Assembly (NCBI GenBank): GCA_945861785.1
Contig: CAMAWD010000065.1
Coordinates: 1-37,818 of the forward strand
Length of the DNA: 37,818 bases
Direction of reading: 5' to 3'
From: Rhodoferax sp. OV413
GTDB taxonomy: Bacteria; Pseudomonadota; Gammaproteobacteria; Burkholderiales; Burkholderiaceae_C
This document shows positions 27,920-37,746 of the stretch, one piece after another. A program made the translations under genes and the position numbers. Each line of letters opens with the position of its first letter. Within the stretch, counting starts at the first letter, position 1. The notes under the pieces are model-generated. The model searched no databases. It saw only the letters and a program-made list of their open reading frames with translations, and was not told where the DNA came from.

Positions 27920-29932
27920 ATGAGCCAAACCCTCTCCGCTTCCACCCTGCTGACAGTTGCGCTGGCGCCACTGGTGGGTGCTGTCGTCACCGGCGTATTC
28001 GGAACCGCGTTCGGCGGCAACCGCATCGGTCGCGGGCTCAGCCACAGCCTCACCATTGGCGGCGTGTTGCTGGCCTTCATCCTGTCGGCCCAGACCCTGC
28101 AGAGCGTGGCCATGGACGGCGCCCGCTTCAACGAGACCATCTACACCTGGATGGTGGTGGGCGGCCTCAAGATGGAAATCGGGTTCCTCGTGGACGGCCT
28201 CACCGCGATGATGATGTGCGTGGTCACCTTTGTCTCGCTCATGGTGCACATCTACACCATCGGCTACATGCACGACGATGACGGTTACAACCGGTTCTTC
28301 GCCTACATCTCCTTGTTCACGTTTTCCATGCTGATGCTCGTCATGAGCAACAACATGCTGCAGTTGTTCTTCGGCTGGGAGGCGGTGGGCCTGGTTTCCT
28401 ACCTGCTGATCGGTTTCTGGTTCAACCGGCCCACGGCCATCTTCGCCAACATGAAGGCCTTCCTGGTCAACCGGGTCGGCGACTTCGGATTCATCCTGGG
28501 CATCGGCCTGGTGGTGGCTTTTGCTGGCACGCTCAACTACGCCGAGGTGTTCGCCAAGGCGCCCGAACTGGCCAAGCTCGGATTCCCCGGCACCGACTGG
28601 ATGCTGGTTACCGTGGTCTGCATCTGCCTGTTCATTGGCGCAATGGGCAAGTCGGCGCAGTTCCCGCTGCATGTCTGGTTGCCCGACTCGATGGAAGGCC
28701 CCACCCCCATCTCTGCGCTGATCCATGCGGCAACCATGGTCACGGCTGGCATCTTCATGGTGGCGCGCATGTCGCCGCTGTTCGAATTGAGCGACACCGC
28801 GCTGAACTTCGTTCTCGTGATCGGCGCCATCACCGCGTTGTTCATGGGTTTCCTGGGCATCATCCAGAACGACATCAAGCGGGTGGTTGCGTATTCGACG
28901 CTGTCGCAACTCGGCTACATGACGGTGGCGCTGGGCGCATCAGCATATTCAGTGGCTGTTTTCCACCTGATGACCCATGCGTTCTTCAAGGCCCTGTTGT
29001 TCCTGGCCGCCGGCTCGGTCATCATGGGGGTGCACCACAACCAGGACATCCGCTGGATGGGCGGCCTGCGCAAGTACATGCCGATCACCTGGATCACAGC
29101 GCTTGTGGGCTCGCTGGCCCTGATCGGCACACCGTTCTTCGCCGGTTTCTACTCCAAGGACAGCATCATCGAGGCGGTCCATTTCAGCCACTTGCCCGGG
29201 GCCGGGTTTGCGCATTTTGCCGTCCTGGCAGGGGTGTTTGTCACCGCCTTCTATTCATTCCGCATGTACTTCCTGGTGTTCCACGGCAAGGAGCGTTTCG
29301 ACCAGAACCCGGATGCACACCACGGTGCGCACCATGGCCATGGCGACACCCACCACGCGCCGCACGAATCCCCCTGGGTGGTGACAGTGCCGCTGGTGTT
29401 GTTGGCGATTCCGTCGGTGGTGATCGGTTTCATGACCATCGGTCCGATGTTGTTCGGTGACTTCTTCAAGGGCGCCATCTTTGTGAACGCGACGGCCCAC
29501 CCTGCCATGCAGGAACTCGGCAAGCTCTTCCACGGCCCGGTCCAGATGGCCACCCATGCCCTGACCACCGCGCCGTTCTGGCTGGCCGTTGCCGGCGTGG
29601 CGTGTTCGTACTACATGTACATGGTGAACCCGGCGCTGCCCGCTGCCATCAAGGCGCGGGTGCAACCGGTCTATACCCTGCTCGAGAACAAGTACTACCT
29701 GGACTGGTTCAACGAAAACGTGCTGGCCCGTGGCGCACGCGCCCTGGGAACCGGCCTGTGGAAAGGCGGCGACCAGGCCATCATCGATGGTGCACTGGTC
29801 AACGGCTCCTGGAAACTGGTGGGCCTGGTGTCTGCCGTTGTGCGCCACTTCCAGTCGGGTTACCTGTACCACTATGCGCTGACGATGATTCTGGGCGTGT
29901 TTGTGTTGATGACGTATTTCGTCTGGCGCTAG
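27920..29932 (+). CDS. nuoL: NADH-quinone oxidoreductase subunit L
   Basis: Distal antiporter-like proton-pumping subunit (ND5 homologue), 670 residues. Visible segments include [20 protein letters not shown] with the conserved Glu, [33 protein letters not shown] with its Lys just before ([12 protein letters not shown]), [16 protein letters not shown], and [18 protein letters not shown] with the channel Lys. A His-rich loop, [18 protein letters not shown], lies at about 465-482. The C-terminal part should form the long lateral helix and final membrane helix. Confidence 0.97.
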   Translation: MSQTLSASTLLTVALAPLVGAVVTGVFGTAFGGNRIGRGLSHSLTIGGVLLAFILSAQTLQSVAMDGARFNETIYTWMVVGGLKMEIGFLVDGLTAMMMCVVTFVSLMVHIYTIGYMHDDDGYNRFFAYISLFTFSMLMLVMSNNMLQLFFGWEAVGLVSYLLIGFWFNRPTAIFANMKAFLVNRVGDFGFILGIGLVVAFAGTLNYAEVFAKAPELAKLGFPGTDWMLVTVVCICLFIGAMGKSAQFPLHVWLPDSMEGPTPISALIHAATMVTAGIFMVARMSPLFELSDTALNFVLVIGAITALFMGFLGIIQNDIKRVVAYSTLSQLGYMTVALGASAYSVAVFHLMTHAFFKALLFLAAGSVIMGVHHNQDIRWMGGLRKYMPITWITALVGSLALIGTPFFAGFYSKDSIIEAVHFSHLPGAGFAHFAVLAGVFVTAFYSFRMYFLVFHGKERFDQNPDAHHGAHHGHGDTHHAPHESPWVVTVPLVLLAIPSVVIGFMTIGPMLFGDFFKGAIFVNATAHPAMQELGKLFHGPVQMATHALTTAPFWLAVAGVACSYYMYMVNPALPAAIKARVQPVYTLLENKYYLDWFNENVLARGARALGTGLWKGGDQAIIDGALVNGSWKLVGLVSAVVRHFQSGYLYHYALTMILGVFVLMTYFVWR

Positions 29933-29945
29933 GAGAAGAACAAAA

Positions 29946-31421
29946 ATGGGATTGTTGAGCCTGGCTATCTGGATGCCAATTGCCTTTGGTGTCGTCTTGC
30001 TGGCCATCGGTCGGGATGAACACGCCGGCGTCGTGCGCTGGGTGGCGCTGATCGGTGCGCTTGCGTCGTTCCTGGTCACGCTGCCGTTGTACGTCGACTT
30101 CCAGCTCGGCACCGCGGCCATGCAGTTCGTGGAGCGTACGCCCTGGATCGGGCGGTTCAACGTTTTCTACCATGTCGGGCTGGACGGCATCTCGTTGTGG
30201 TTCGTGCTGCTCACTGCCTTCATCAACCTGGTGGTTGTGATCGCCGGCTGGGAGGTGATTCAGCGCAAGGTCAACCAGTACATGGCCGCCTTCCTGATCC
30301 TCAGCGGCCTGATGATCGGCGTGTTCAGTGCGCTGGACGGTCTGTTGTTCTATGTGTTCTTCGAGGCCACACTGATCCCGATGTACCTCATCATCGGCAT
30401 CTGGGGCGGGCCGAACAAGATCTATGCGGCCTTCAAGTTCTTTCTGTACACCCTGTTGGGCTCTTTGCTCATGCTGGTTGCGCTGATCTTCCTCTATACC
30501 AAGTCGGGCGGCAGTTTCGACCTGGCAACCTGGCACAAGCTGCCCCTGGGCGGCGCCACCCAGACCCTGCTTTTCTTCGCCTTCCTGGCGGCGTTTGCTG
30601 TCAAGGTGCCGATGTGGCCGGTGCATACCTGGTTGCCGGACGTGCACGTCGAGGCGCCCACCGGTGGTTCTGCTGTGCTGGCGGCCATCATGCTCAAGCT
30701 CGGTGCCTATGGTTTCCTGCGCTTTTCCCTGCCGATCGCGCCCGACGCCTCCCGCGAGTGGGCCGGGCTGATGGTCACGCTGTCACTGATCGCGGTGGTG
30801 TATGTCGGCCTGGTGGCCATGGTCCAGAAGGACATGAAGAAACTGGTGGCCTATTCGTCGGTGGCGCACATGGGTTTTGTCACGCTGGGCTTCTTTGTGT
30901 TCAGCGACCTGGGAGTGTCGGGCGGCATTGTCCAGATGATCGCCCACGGTTTCGTGTCGGCGGCCATGTTCCTGTCCATCGGCGTCCTCTACGACCGCGT
31001 GCATTCGCGCGAAATCGCATCCTACGGAGGCGTGGTCAATACCATGCCCAAGTTCACGGCCTTCGCGCTGCTGTTCGCCATGGCCAATTGCGGCCTGCCT
31101 GGCACCGCAGGTTTCGTCGGCGAGTGGATGGTCATCCTGGCCGCGGTGAAGGCCAATTTCTGGCTTGGTTTTGCGGCCGCCACGGCCCTGATATTCGGCG
31201 CCGCCTACACCTTGTGGATGTTCAAGCGCGTCTACCTGGGCGCAGTTGCCAATGACGATGTCAAGGCCCTGAAAGACATCAACCCGCGCGAGTTCCTGAC
31301 CATGGCCCTGCTGGCCATCCCGGTGCTTTACATGGGCGTGTACCCCAAGCCGTTCACCGACGTCATGAACAGTTCGGTTGCCGAGTTGCTCAAGCACGTG
31401 GCGTTAACCAAGTTGAATTGA
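29946..31421 (+). CDS. nuoM: NADH-quinone oxidoreductase subunit M
   Basis: Antiporter-like proton-pumping subunit (ND4 homologue) of 491 residues with about fourteen helices. Conserved segments: GLDGISLWFVLLTAFIN, FEATLIPMYLIIGIWGG with the membrane Glu (FFEATLIP), FAVKVPMWPVHTWLPDVHVEAPT with the key Lys of AVKVPMW, and VQKDMKKLVAYSSVAHMGFV. MANCGLPGTAGFVGEW lies near residue 380. nuoN follows after 12 bp. Confidence 0.97.
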   Translation: MGLLSLAIWMPIAFGVVLLAIGRDEHAGVVRWVALIGALASFLVTLPLYVDFQLGTAAMQFVERTPWIGRFNVFYHVGLDGISLWFVLLTAFINLVVVIAGWEVIQRKVNQYMAAFLILSGLMIGVFSALDGLLFYVFFEATLIPMYLIIGIWGGPNKIYAAFKFFLYTLLGSLLMLVALIFLYTKSGGSFDLATWHKLPLGGATQTLLFFAFLAAFAVKVPMWPVHTWLPDVHVEAPTGGSAVLAAIMLKLGAYGFLRFSLPIAPDASREWAGLMVTLSLIAVVYVGLVAMVQKDMKKLVAYSSVAHMGFVTLGFFVFSDLGVSGGIVQMIAHGFVSAAMFLSIGVLYDRVHSREIASYGGVVNTMPKFTAFALLFAMANCGLPGTAGFVGEWMVILAAVKANFWLGFAAATALIFGAAYTLWMFKRVYLGAVANDDVKALKDINPREFLTMALLAIPVLYMGVYPKPFTDVMNSSVAELLKHVALTKLN

Positions 31422-31433
31422 GAGACACGGACA

Positions 31434-32921
31434 ATGATTGACAACTACAGTTGGATCACGGTCTACCCCGAGATCGTCTTGTTGGTGCTGGCCTGCGTGA
31501 TCACGCTGGTTGATCTGGGCGTCAAGAGTGCCGGGCGGACCACGACCTACGTGCTGACCATCGCCACGCTGGCGCTGGTGGCCGCGATGCAGGCCGAATA
31601 CGCCATCAGCGGATTGAACCAGTATGGTTTTGGCAAACTGGTCGTCAGTGACCAGATGGGCAACTGGCTCAAGTGTTTCGCTGCGCTGGCGGTGCTTGTG
31701 ACACTGGTCTATGGCCGGCCCTATGCCGGTGCGCGCGACATGCTGCGTGGTGGCGAGTTGTTCACGCTGTCGCTGTTCGGCCTGCTGGGCATGTTCTTCA
31801 TGATCGGTGGCAACAACTTCCTTGTCATCTACATGGGCCTGGAACTGTTGACACTGTCAAGTTATGCGCTGGTGGCTTTGCGGCGCGACAGCGCCATCGC
31901 CACCGAAGCGGCCATGAAGTATTTTGTGCTGGGCGCCATGGCCTCGGGCTTCCTGCTGTACGGCATGTCCATGTTGTATGGCGCCACCGGCACGCTGGAT
32001 GTCAACGAAGTCGCGCTCAAGATTGCCTCGGGCCGGGTCAACCACCAGGTGCTGGTGTTCGGCCTGGTGTTTGTGGTGGCGGGCCTCGCGTTCAAGCTGG
32101 GCGTGGTCCCGTTCCACATGTGGATTCCGGATGTCTACCAGGGTGCACCCACCAGCGTCACGCTGCTGATCGCCGGCGCACCCAAGCTGGCCGCCTTTGG
32201 AATCGTCATCCGCATGCTGGTCGAGGGCCTGCTGCCCCTGGCGCTGGACTGGCAGCAGATGCTCATGCTGCTGTCCATCGGCTCGCTGCTGATTGGAAAC
32301 CTGGCGGCCATCGCGCAGACCAACCTCAAGCGCATGCTGGCGTTCTCGACCATCTCGCAGATGGGTTTTGTGCTGCTGGGCATGATGTCGGGTGTGATCA
32401 ACGGCAACTCGATCTCATCGGCGGATGCGTATGGCTCCTCGATGTTCTACATCCTCACCTACGTGCTGACCACGCTGGCCGCGTTCGGCGTGATCCTGCT
32501 GCTGTCGCGCAAGGGTTTCGAGAGCGAGGAGATCACCGATTTCGCCGGCCTCAACCAGCGCAGCCCGCTGTATGCGGCGGTGATGGCCGTCTGCCTGTTC
32601 TCGCTGGCAGGCATACCGCCAATGGTCGGTTTCTACGCCAAGTTGTCGGTGCTGCAGGCCCTGATTTCATCCGGGCAGGCGATGCACATCGGCCTGGCGG
32701 TGTTCGCGGTCATGATGTCGCTGGTGGGTGCGTTTTATTACCTGCGGGTCGTCAAGGTGATGTATTTCGACGAGCCGGTGCATACCGATGCCATCCATGC
32801 CCCTGCGGACATTCGTGTGGTCCTGTCGATCAACGGGGCGCTGGTGCTGTTGATCGGCCTGTTCCCCGGGGGCCTGATGGCCCTGTGCGCCCGTGCTGTG
32901 GCCAGCATGATGGCCGCCTGA
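31434..32921 (+). CDS. nuoN: NADH-quinone oxidoreductase subunit N
   Basis: Antiporter-like proton-pumping subunit (ND2 homologue) of 495 residues with fourteen or so helices. Conserved segments: [20 protein letters not shown] with the membrane Glu, [44 protein letters not shown] with the channel Lys, and [41 protein letters not shown] lies towards the end. It ends the nuo operon; a NUDIX gene follows on the same strand with no terminator visible in the 41-bp gap. Confidence 0.97.
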   Translation: MIDNYSWITVYPEIVLLVLACVITLVDLGVKSAGRTTTYVLTIATLALVAAMQAEYAISGLNQYGFGKLVVSDQMGNWLKCFAALAVLVTLVYGRPYAGARDMLRGGELFTLSLFGLLGMFFMIGGNNFLVIYMGLELLTLSSYALVALRRDSAIATEAAMKYFVLGAMASGFLLYGMSMLYGATGTLDVNEVALKIASGRVNHQVLVFGLVFVVAGLAFKLGVVPFHMWIPDVYQGAPTSVTLLIAGAPKLAAFGIVIRMLVEGLLPLALDWQQMLMLLSIGSLLIGNLAAIAQTNLKRMLAFSTISQMGFVLLGMMSGVINGNSISSADAYGSSMFYILTYVLTTLAAFGVILLLSRKGFESEEITDFAGLNQRSPLYAAVMAVCLFSLAGIPPMVGFYAKLSVLQALISSGQAMHIGLAVFAVMMSLVGAFYYLRVVKVMYFDEPVHTDAIHAPADIRVVLSINGALVLLIGLFPGGLMALCARAVASMMAA

Positions 32922-32962
32922 CCAGCCCGGGCTGCCCAGGTACCGCCGCGACGCTTTATCCC

Positions 32963-33571
32963 GTGGAAGATGCACACCTGGTCGAGCGCCTCGCGTCGCG
33001 CGAGGAAATACTCAAGGGCAAGTTTTTGCAGGTGCGCCGCGACACGGTCCACCTTCCTGACGCCCGGCTGGCAACGCGCGAATACGTTGTGCACCCCGGC
33101 GCCGTCATGGTCATCCCGCTTTTGCAGGCCGAAGCTGGCGCGCCGTTGCGGGTGGTCATGGAGCGGCAGTTCCGCTATCCGATCGGCCATGTGATCACCG
33201 AGTTCCCCGCGGGCAAGCTCGATCCTGGTGAAGACCTGTGGGTGTGTGCGCAGCGTGAATTGCGCGAAGAAACCGGTTACCGTGCCGCCGAGTGGGCCCA
33301 TGCCGGGCGGATGCACCCGCTGGTGGCCTATTCCACTGAATTCATCGACATCTGGTTCGCGCGCGGCCTGACCGCCGGTGACCGGGCGCTCGATGAAGGA
33401 GAGTTCCTTGATGTGATCACTGCCAGCCCGGCCGAGATCCTGCAATGGTGCCGCGACGGCACGATCACCGATGGCAAGACGCTGGCGGGAACGCTCTGGC
33501 TGCAGAACCTGCTGTCCGGCGCCTGGTCCCTCGACTGGAAGACCACCACAAAGCGCGCCGCTGCAGGATAA
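32963..33571 (+). CDS. NUDIX hydrolase, ADP-ribose pyrophosphatase-like
   Basis: Nucleoside-diphosphate-linked hydrolase, most like ADP-sugar pyrophosphatases (NudF/YffH type); the substrate is inferred from overall resemblance. The NUDIX box is complete at about 84-106: GKLDPGEDLWVCAQ followed by RELREETGY, matching Gx5Ex7REUxEExGU. REYVVHPGAVMVIPLL precedes it. No ATG is available in frame. The GTG at 32963 (VEDAHLVERL) is the best start and gives 202 residues, but it lacks a clear ribosome-binding site; the frame itself remains open far into nuoN. DUF1178 follows 7 bp later. Confidence 0.85.
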   Translation: MEDAHLVERLASREEILKGKFLQVRRDTVHLPDARLATREYVVHPGAVMVIPLLQAEAGAPLRVVMERQFRYPIGHVITEFPAGKLDPGEDLWVCAQRELREETGYRAAEWAHAGRMHPLVAYSTEFIDIWFARGLTAGDRALDEGEFLDVITASPAEILQWCRDGTITDGKTLAGTLWLQNLLSGAWSLDWKTTTKRAAAG

Positions 33572-33578
33572 TCGGCCC

Positions 33579-34037
33579 ATGAAAGTGCTGGATCTTCAAT
33601 GCAGCGGTTTGCACGTGTTCGAGGGCTGGTTCGGCTCCGAGGACGACTTCGCCAGCCAGTTGGCGCGCGGCCTGGTGGCATGCCCCATGTGCGCCGACAC
33701 CCAGGTCACCAAGAAGCTCAGCGCGCCACGACTCAACCTCGGGCATGCGCGCGCGCCCGAAGCGCCAGCGCACGATGGGGTGGCCACCAACACCAATACG
33801 AACCCCGAGACGCAAGTGCAGCTGGCCTGGATGGCAATGGCACGCCGCGTGCTGGCAAACACCGAGGATGTCGGCGCCCGCTTTGCCGAAGAGGCGCGCC
33901 GTATCCATTACGGCGAAACGCCACAGCGTGGCATCCGTGGCAAGGCCTCCGCCGCAGAAACCGAATCCTTGCTGGACGAAGGCATTTCCGTGATGCAACT
34001 GCCCCTGCCCGACGCGCTCAAGGGCCAGTTGCAGTAG
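33579..34037 (+). CDS. DUF1178 zinc-finger-like protein
   Basis: A 152-residue DUF1178 protein of unknown function. It shows the family pattern: LQCSGLHVFEGWFGSEDDF (C8 and H12) at the start and VACPMCADTQVTKKLSAPRL (C35 and C38), likely one zinc site. An interruption of low conservation (about 50-75, containing NTNTNP) leads to the conserved RRVLANTEDVGARFAEEARRIHYGETPQRGIRG helix region, with a final MQLPLPDAL. AGGA lies 10 nt before the ATG. It forms a small group with the NUDIX gene behind nuoN, as often seen in betaproteobacteria. Confidence 0.88.
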   Translation: MKVLDLQCSGLHVFEGWFGSEDDFASQLARGLVACPMCADTQVTKKLSAPRLNLGHARAPEAPAHDGVATNTNTNPETQVQLAWMAMARRVLANTEDVGARFAEEARRIHYGETPQRGIRGKASAAETESLLDEGISVMQLPLPDALKGQLQ

Positions 34038-34059
34038 GGCGCCTGGCGGGGGCGGCGCC
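34038..34059. terminator. Hairpin filling the gap between convergent genes
   Basis: GGCGCC (34038-34043) and GGCGCC (34054-34059) flank a 10-nt loop. The element exactly occupies the 22 bases between the DUF1178 stop and the ABC transporter stop. The arms are self-complementary, so the stem forms in transcripts from either strand. There is no T tract, so bidirectional termination is only a suggestion. Confidence 0.4.
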
Positions 34060-35865
34060 TCAGCTGGTGAACTGCAGCGCGGCCAGCCGCGCGTACACCC
34101 CGCCCTGGGCGACCAGCGAGGCATGGGTCCCCTGCTCCACGATCCTGGCCTGGTCCAGCACGATGATGCGGTCTGCCTTCTGGACCGTGGCCAGGCGGTG
34201 TGCAATCACCAGCGTGGTGCGGTTGCGCATCGCCGACTCCAGCGCCGCCTGCACCATGCGCTCGCTCTCCGCATCCAGCGCGCTGGTGGCTTCGTCCAGC
34301 AGCAGCAGCGGCGGGTTCTTCAGCATCGCCCGCGCGATCGCGATGCGCTGGCGCTGGCCGCCACTCAGACGCACCCCGCGTTCGCCCAGAAAGGTGTTGT
34401 AACCCTCGGGCAGCCGGCCGATGAACTCGTCGGCAAAAGCCGCCTGCGCCGCCGCCCGCACCTGCTCATCGGTGGCGTCGGGTTTGCCGTAGCGGATGTT
34501 TTCCAGTGCGCTGGTGGAGAAGATCACTGCATCCTGCGGCACGATGCCGATCTGGTGGCGCAGGTCGTCCAATGCCAGGTCGCGGATGGACGCATCGCCC
34601 AGCCTGATCGTGCCCTGCTGCGGGTCGTAGAACCGCAGCATGAGCTGAAACACGGTGCTCTTGCCCGCGCCGCTGGCACCGACCAGGGCCACAGTTTCTC
34701 CGGCGGCCACCTGCAGGTTGAAGTCCAGCAGCGCGTCTTGCAACGGCCGCGACGGATAGTGGAAGGTGACGCCCTCGAAACGCACGGCCGTTCCGGCTGT
34801 CGGCTGGCTGGCGCGCGCCGGTTTTTGCGGCGAGCGGATGGGTGACTGGGTATCGAGCAACTCCATCAGCCGTTCGGTTGCGCCGGCTGCGCGCAGCAGA
34901 TCGCCATAGACCTCGCCCAGCACCGCGAACGCGCCGGCCAGGATGATCACGTACACCACGGTCTGCCCCAGATGCCCGGCCGTGATGCGCCCGGCCATCA
35001 CCGCCTGCGTGCCCTGGTACAGGCCCCACAACAGCGCCGCCGACGTGGCGATGATGATGAAACCGACCAGCATCGAGCGTGCCCGGGTGCGCCGGATCGC
35101 GACATTGAACGCATTGGAGGTGGATTCGTCGAATCGCCGCGCCTCGCGGGCTTCGGCCGTGTAACTCTGGACCACAGGAATGGCGTTGAGCACCTCGGCC
35201 GCAATCGCGCTGGAGTCGGCCACGCGGTCCTGGCTGGCACGCGACAACTTGCGCACGCGCCGCCCGAACCACAGGCTGGGCACCACGATCAGCACCAGCA
35301 CCAAAAGCACCTGCAGCATCACGTACGGGTTGGTCCAGACCAGCATGGCCAAGGCACCGATGCCCATCACGGTGTTGCGCAGACCCATGCTCAGGGAGGA
35401 GCCCACCACGGTTTGCACCAGCGTGGTGTCGACCGTCAGGCGGCTCAGCACCTCGCCGGTCTGGGTGGTCTCGAAAAATTCGGGGCTTTGGCGCATCACA
35501 TGCGCATACACCGCGTTGCGCAGGTCGGCGGTCACACGCTCACCGAGCCAGCTGACCATGTAGAAACGGAACGCCGAAAACAGCCCCAGCGCAACCGCCA
35601 CGGCAAACAGTTCCATGAAGTGCGAGCGCAGGGCCATGACCTGGCCGCCTTTGTCGGCCACGGCCGCAGTGGCAGGGCCGCTGACCAGCCCGCCGTCGAT
35701 CAGGCTTCGCAGTGCGATCGGAAACACCAGCGTGCTGACAGCGGCCAGAACAAGGAACAGGATCGCCAATGCGATCCGCAGGCGGTACGGGCGCAGGAAG
35801 GGCAGCAGGCCCGAAAGGGAGCGGGGGTTCTGCGCCTTGGCGCGTTCGGTGGTGGGGGCGGTCAT
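34060..35865 (-). CDS. ABC transporter, fused permease and ATPase (MsbA/ABCB type)
   Basis: Homodimeric ABC exporter half-transporter of 601 residues in the inner membrane. The transmembrane domain with six helices covers about 30-320; the nucleotide-binding domain covers about 360-600. Motifs: Walker A GASGAGKST (396-404), Q-loop VPQD (442-445), signature LSGGQ (500-504), Walker B LLLLDE (520-525) and H-loop His556. The substrate (lipid, drug or peptide) cannot be told. The Met of MTAPTTERAK is chosen; 41 upstream codons overlap the divergent MFS gene and look unlike protein. There is an 83-bp divergent gap to the MFS gene. Confidence 0.92.
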   Translation of the reverse strand: MTAPTTERAKAQNPRSLSGLLPFLRPYRLRIALAILFLVLAAVSTLVFPIALRSLIDGGLVSGPATAAVADKGGQVMALRSHFMELFAVAVALGLFSAFRFYMVSWLGERVTADLRNAVYAHVMRQSPEFFETTQTGEVLSRLTVDTTLVQTVVGSSLSMGLRNTVMGIGALAMLVWTNPYVMLQVLLVLVLIVVPSLWFGRRVRKLSRASQDRVADSSAIAAEVLNAIPVVQSYTAEAREARRFDESTSNAFNVAIRRTRARSMLVGFIIIATSAALLWGLYQGTQAVMAGRITAGHLGQTVVYVIILAGAFAVLGEVYGDLLRAAGATERLMELLDTQSPIRSPQKPARASQPTAGTAVRFEGVTFHYPSRPLQDALLDFNLQVAAGETVALVGASGAGKSTVFQLMLRFYDPQQGTIRLGDASIRDLALDDLRHQIGIVPQDAVIFSTSALENIRYGKPDATDEQVRAAAQAAFADEFIGRLPEGYNTFLGERGVRLSGGQRQRIAIARAMLKNPPLLLLDEATSALDAESERMVQAALESAMRNRTTLVIAHRLATVQKADRIIVLDQARIVEQGTHASLVAQGGVYARLAALQFTS

Positions 35866-35948
35866 CGGGGTCTGGAGCGGGACGGCGTAACCCGTTAGCC
35901 TAACAGGACTGGTACCGGGCGCCGGACCGCTGACAGCGCCGCCGGATA

Positions 35949-37184
35949 ATGCCCGACACCATGCCACCATCTGCAGCCACCCTCGCACCCGCGCCGGCCC
36001 TGGGCCCCAAGGTATCCATCGGGGTTCTCAGCGCCATCAGCACCTCGCACATGATCAACGACATGATGCAGTCGCTGATCCTGGCGATGTACCCCATCCT
36101 CAAGGGTGATTTTCATCTGAGTTTCGGCCAGATCGGGTTGATCACGCTGACTTTCCAACTCACCGCCTCGCTGCTCCAACCGCTGATCGGGCTGTACACC
36201 GACAAGCGGCCCCAGCCGTATTCGCTGCCTTTTGGCATGTGCTCCACACTCTGCGGGCTGCTGCTGCTGGCCTTCGCAACGGACTACGCCACCGTGCTGG
36301 TGGCCGCCGCGCTGGTGGGCCTGGGGTCGGCCATCTTCCACCCCGAGTCTTCGCGCATCGCGCGCCTGGCGTCGGGTGGCAAACACGGGCTGGCGCAATC
36401 GGTGTTCCAGGTCGGTGGCAATATGGGCAGCGCGGTCGGCCCGCTGATCGCCGCAGCCGTGGTGGTGCCCTTCGGCCAGCGCAGCGTGGCCTGGTTCGGC
36501 CTGGCGGCGCTGCTGGGCATCGTGTTGCTGCTGCAGGTCAGCCGCTGGTACGTGGCACAGCGTCGGGTCATGGTGGCCGCCACCGGTGCCGGTGGCGGCC
36601 ACGCCAAAGACAGCAAGGCTGCCGCGCCGTACCCACCCAAGGTGGTGGCGGGTGCCATCATCGTGCTGCTGGTGCTGATCTTCTCCAAGTATTTTTATGT
36701 GGCGGGACTGAGCAGTTTCTACACCTTCTACCTGATCGAGAAGTTCGGCCTTTCGGTTCAAGGCGCGCAGGTGCACCTGTTCGTCTTTCTGCTCGCATCG
36801 GCCCTGGGCACGCTGCTCGGCGGGCCCATCGGCGACCGCATCGGGCGCAAGCCGGTGATCTGGTTCTCGATCCTCGGTGTGGCACCGTTTGCGCTGCTGC
36901 TGCCGCACGCCAACCTTTTCTGGACCACCACCCTCACCATCGCCATCGGCCTGATCCTGTCGTCGGCGTTTTCGGCGATCCTGGTCTACGCGCAGGAACT
37001 GATGCCGGGCCGGGTGGGCACGGTGTCGGGGCTGTTCTTCGGTTTCGCGTTCGGCATGGGCGGCTTGGGGGCGGCGCTGCTGGGGATGCTGGCGGACCGC
37101 ACGAGTATCGAGTTTGTGTACCGGTCGATTGCGTGGCTGCCGCTGCTGGGTGTGGTGGCGGCGTTGTTGCCGCGCAGGCGATGA
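35949..37184 (+). CDS. MFS transporter, fosmidomycin-resistance (Fsr) type
   Basis: Major facilitator with about twelve membrane helices, 411 residues, closest in pattern to the Fsr fosmidomycin-resistance exporter group. Visible: SHMINDMMQSLILAMYPILK (about 33-52), QPLIGLYTDKRPQPYSLPFG in the motif A position, GLGSAIFHPESSRIARLASGGKHGLAQSVFQVGGNMG in parts (FHPESSRIA, FQVGGNMGSA), and a second motif A GDRIGRKPVIW after helix 8. Actual substrates are unknown. A second ATG four codons in (35961) is an alternative start; neither has a good ribosome-binding site. It is divergent from the ABC exporter. Confidence 0.9.
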   Translation: MPDTMPPSAATLAPAPALGPKVSIGVLSAISTSHMINDMMQSLILAMYPILKGDFHLSFGQIGLITLTFQLTASLLQPLIGLYTDKRPQPYSLPFGMCSTLCGLLLLAFATDYATVLVAAALVGLGSAIFHPESSRIARLASGGKHGLAQSVFQVGGNMGSAVGPLIAAAVVVPFGQRSVAWFGLAALLGIVLLLQVSRWYVAQRRVMVAATGAGGGHAKDSKAAAPYPPKVVAGAIIVLLVLIFSKYFYVAGLSSFYTFYLIEKFGLSVQGAQVHLFVFLLASALGTLLGGPIGDRIGRKPVIWFSILGVAPFALLLPHANLFWTTTLTIAIGLILSSAFSAILVYAQELMPGRVGTVSGLFFGFAFGMGGLGAALLGMLADRTSIEFVYRSIAWLPLLGVVAALLPRRR

Positions 37185-37348
37185 CTCGTCAGGTTTCGTC
37201 GCTATGCAAAAGGCGGGCCGAATTGAGCAACCGCTGGTTGGCGGCATCGGGCAGGGGCTGTCATCTGAGATTGGTAGATTCAGTGGCTGCAAAAAGACTG
37301 GGTCCGGTCACACGACTTTTCTATCTGCCTGCTCCATAGCAGGCGTAG

Positions 37349-37483
37349 ATCGTAAAGGCGCGCTGTCAACTCGAGATCATGGCCGCGATCCTTTAGCAGC
37401 CAGTGATTGAGAAGTTCCTCACGCACCTGGGATTGCAGGCTCGGCCGCCGCCCCGGGTGCCGGCCCGTCGCCAGGCGCTGCAA
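37349..37483 (+). pseudogene. C-terminal remnant of an IS91-family transposase
   Basis: In one frame the sequence reads CQLEIMAAIL, a stop (TAG 37394-37396), then QPVIEKFLTHLGLQARPPP and RVPARRQALQ. This is the recognisable C-terminal tail of IS91/ISCR-type Y2 rolling-circle transposases, which end with a LEQP-VIEKILTHLGLQAR-PP-APAR type sequence. The amber codon stands where the family has Glu (GAG to TAG, one base). Another TAG lies at 37346-37348, and the catalytic domain is absent upstream because the MFS gene ends at 37184. Identification rests on memory of the family tail, not a search. Confidence 0.6.
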
Positions 37484-37700
37484 GGGGCCTGCCGATTCCG
37501 ATTCATCATCGTTCACGTGGGCCGCAGAGCAGGGCTACTGGGATCGGCTGCGCGCGAGGGTTTTCGGGGCCGATGGATGTGGCCCGACGGCAAGGGGGCA
37601 ACCCGTAGATGATGCCCGAGAAGGACGCTTTTCGGCTGGGCTATCAACGCCCAACAGATCTCAGCCTGCATCCAAAGACAGATTCACGTGGGCAGGGGCG

Positions 37701-37746
37701 GGGGTCAGGTCTTGCGTTGCGATATTGCAATACAAGACCTGACCCC
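37701..37746. repeat. REP-like palindrome
   Basis: GGGGTCAGGTCTTG (37701-37714) and its exact reverse complement CAAGACCTGACCCC (37733-37746) flank 18 bases. Those contain a further TTGC/GCAA pairing (37717-37720 with 37727-37730), so the hairpin is about 20 bp long. Palindromes with this kind of arm accompany REP-associated tyrosine transposases (RAYT) in many proteobacteria. No RAYT gene is in the window, so that link is inference. Confidence 0.75.

Noticed and set aside
31673-32962. Long upstream extension of the NUDIX frame
   Set aside because: It is an out-of-frame reading of nuoN; the NUDIX protein begins near 32963.
37280-37516. Minus-strand frame of 78 codons at the right end
   Set aside because: It is antisense to the IS91-type fragment, starts at GTG without a ribosome-binding site and resembles no family I know.
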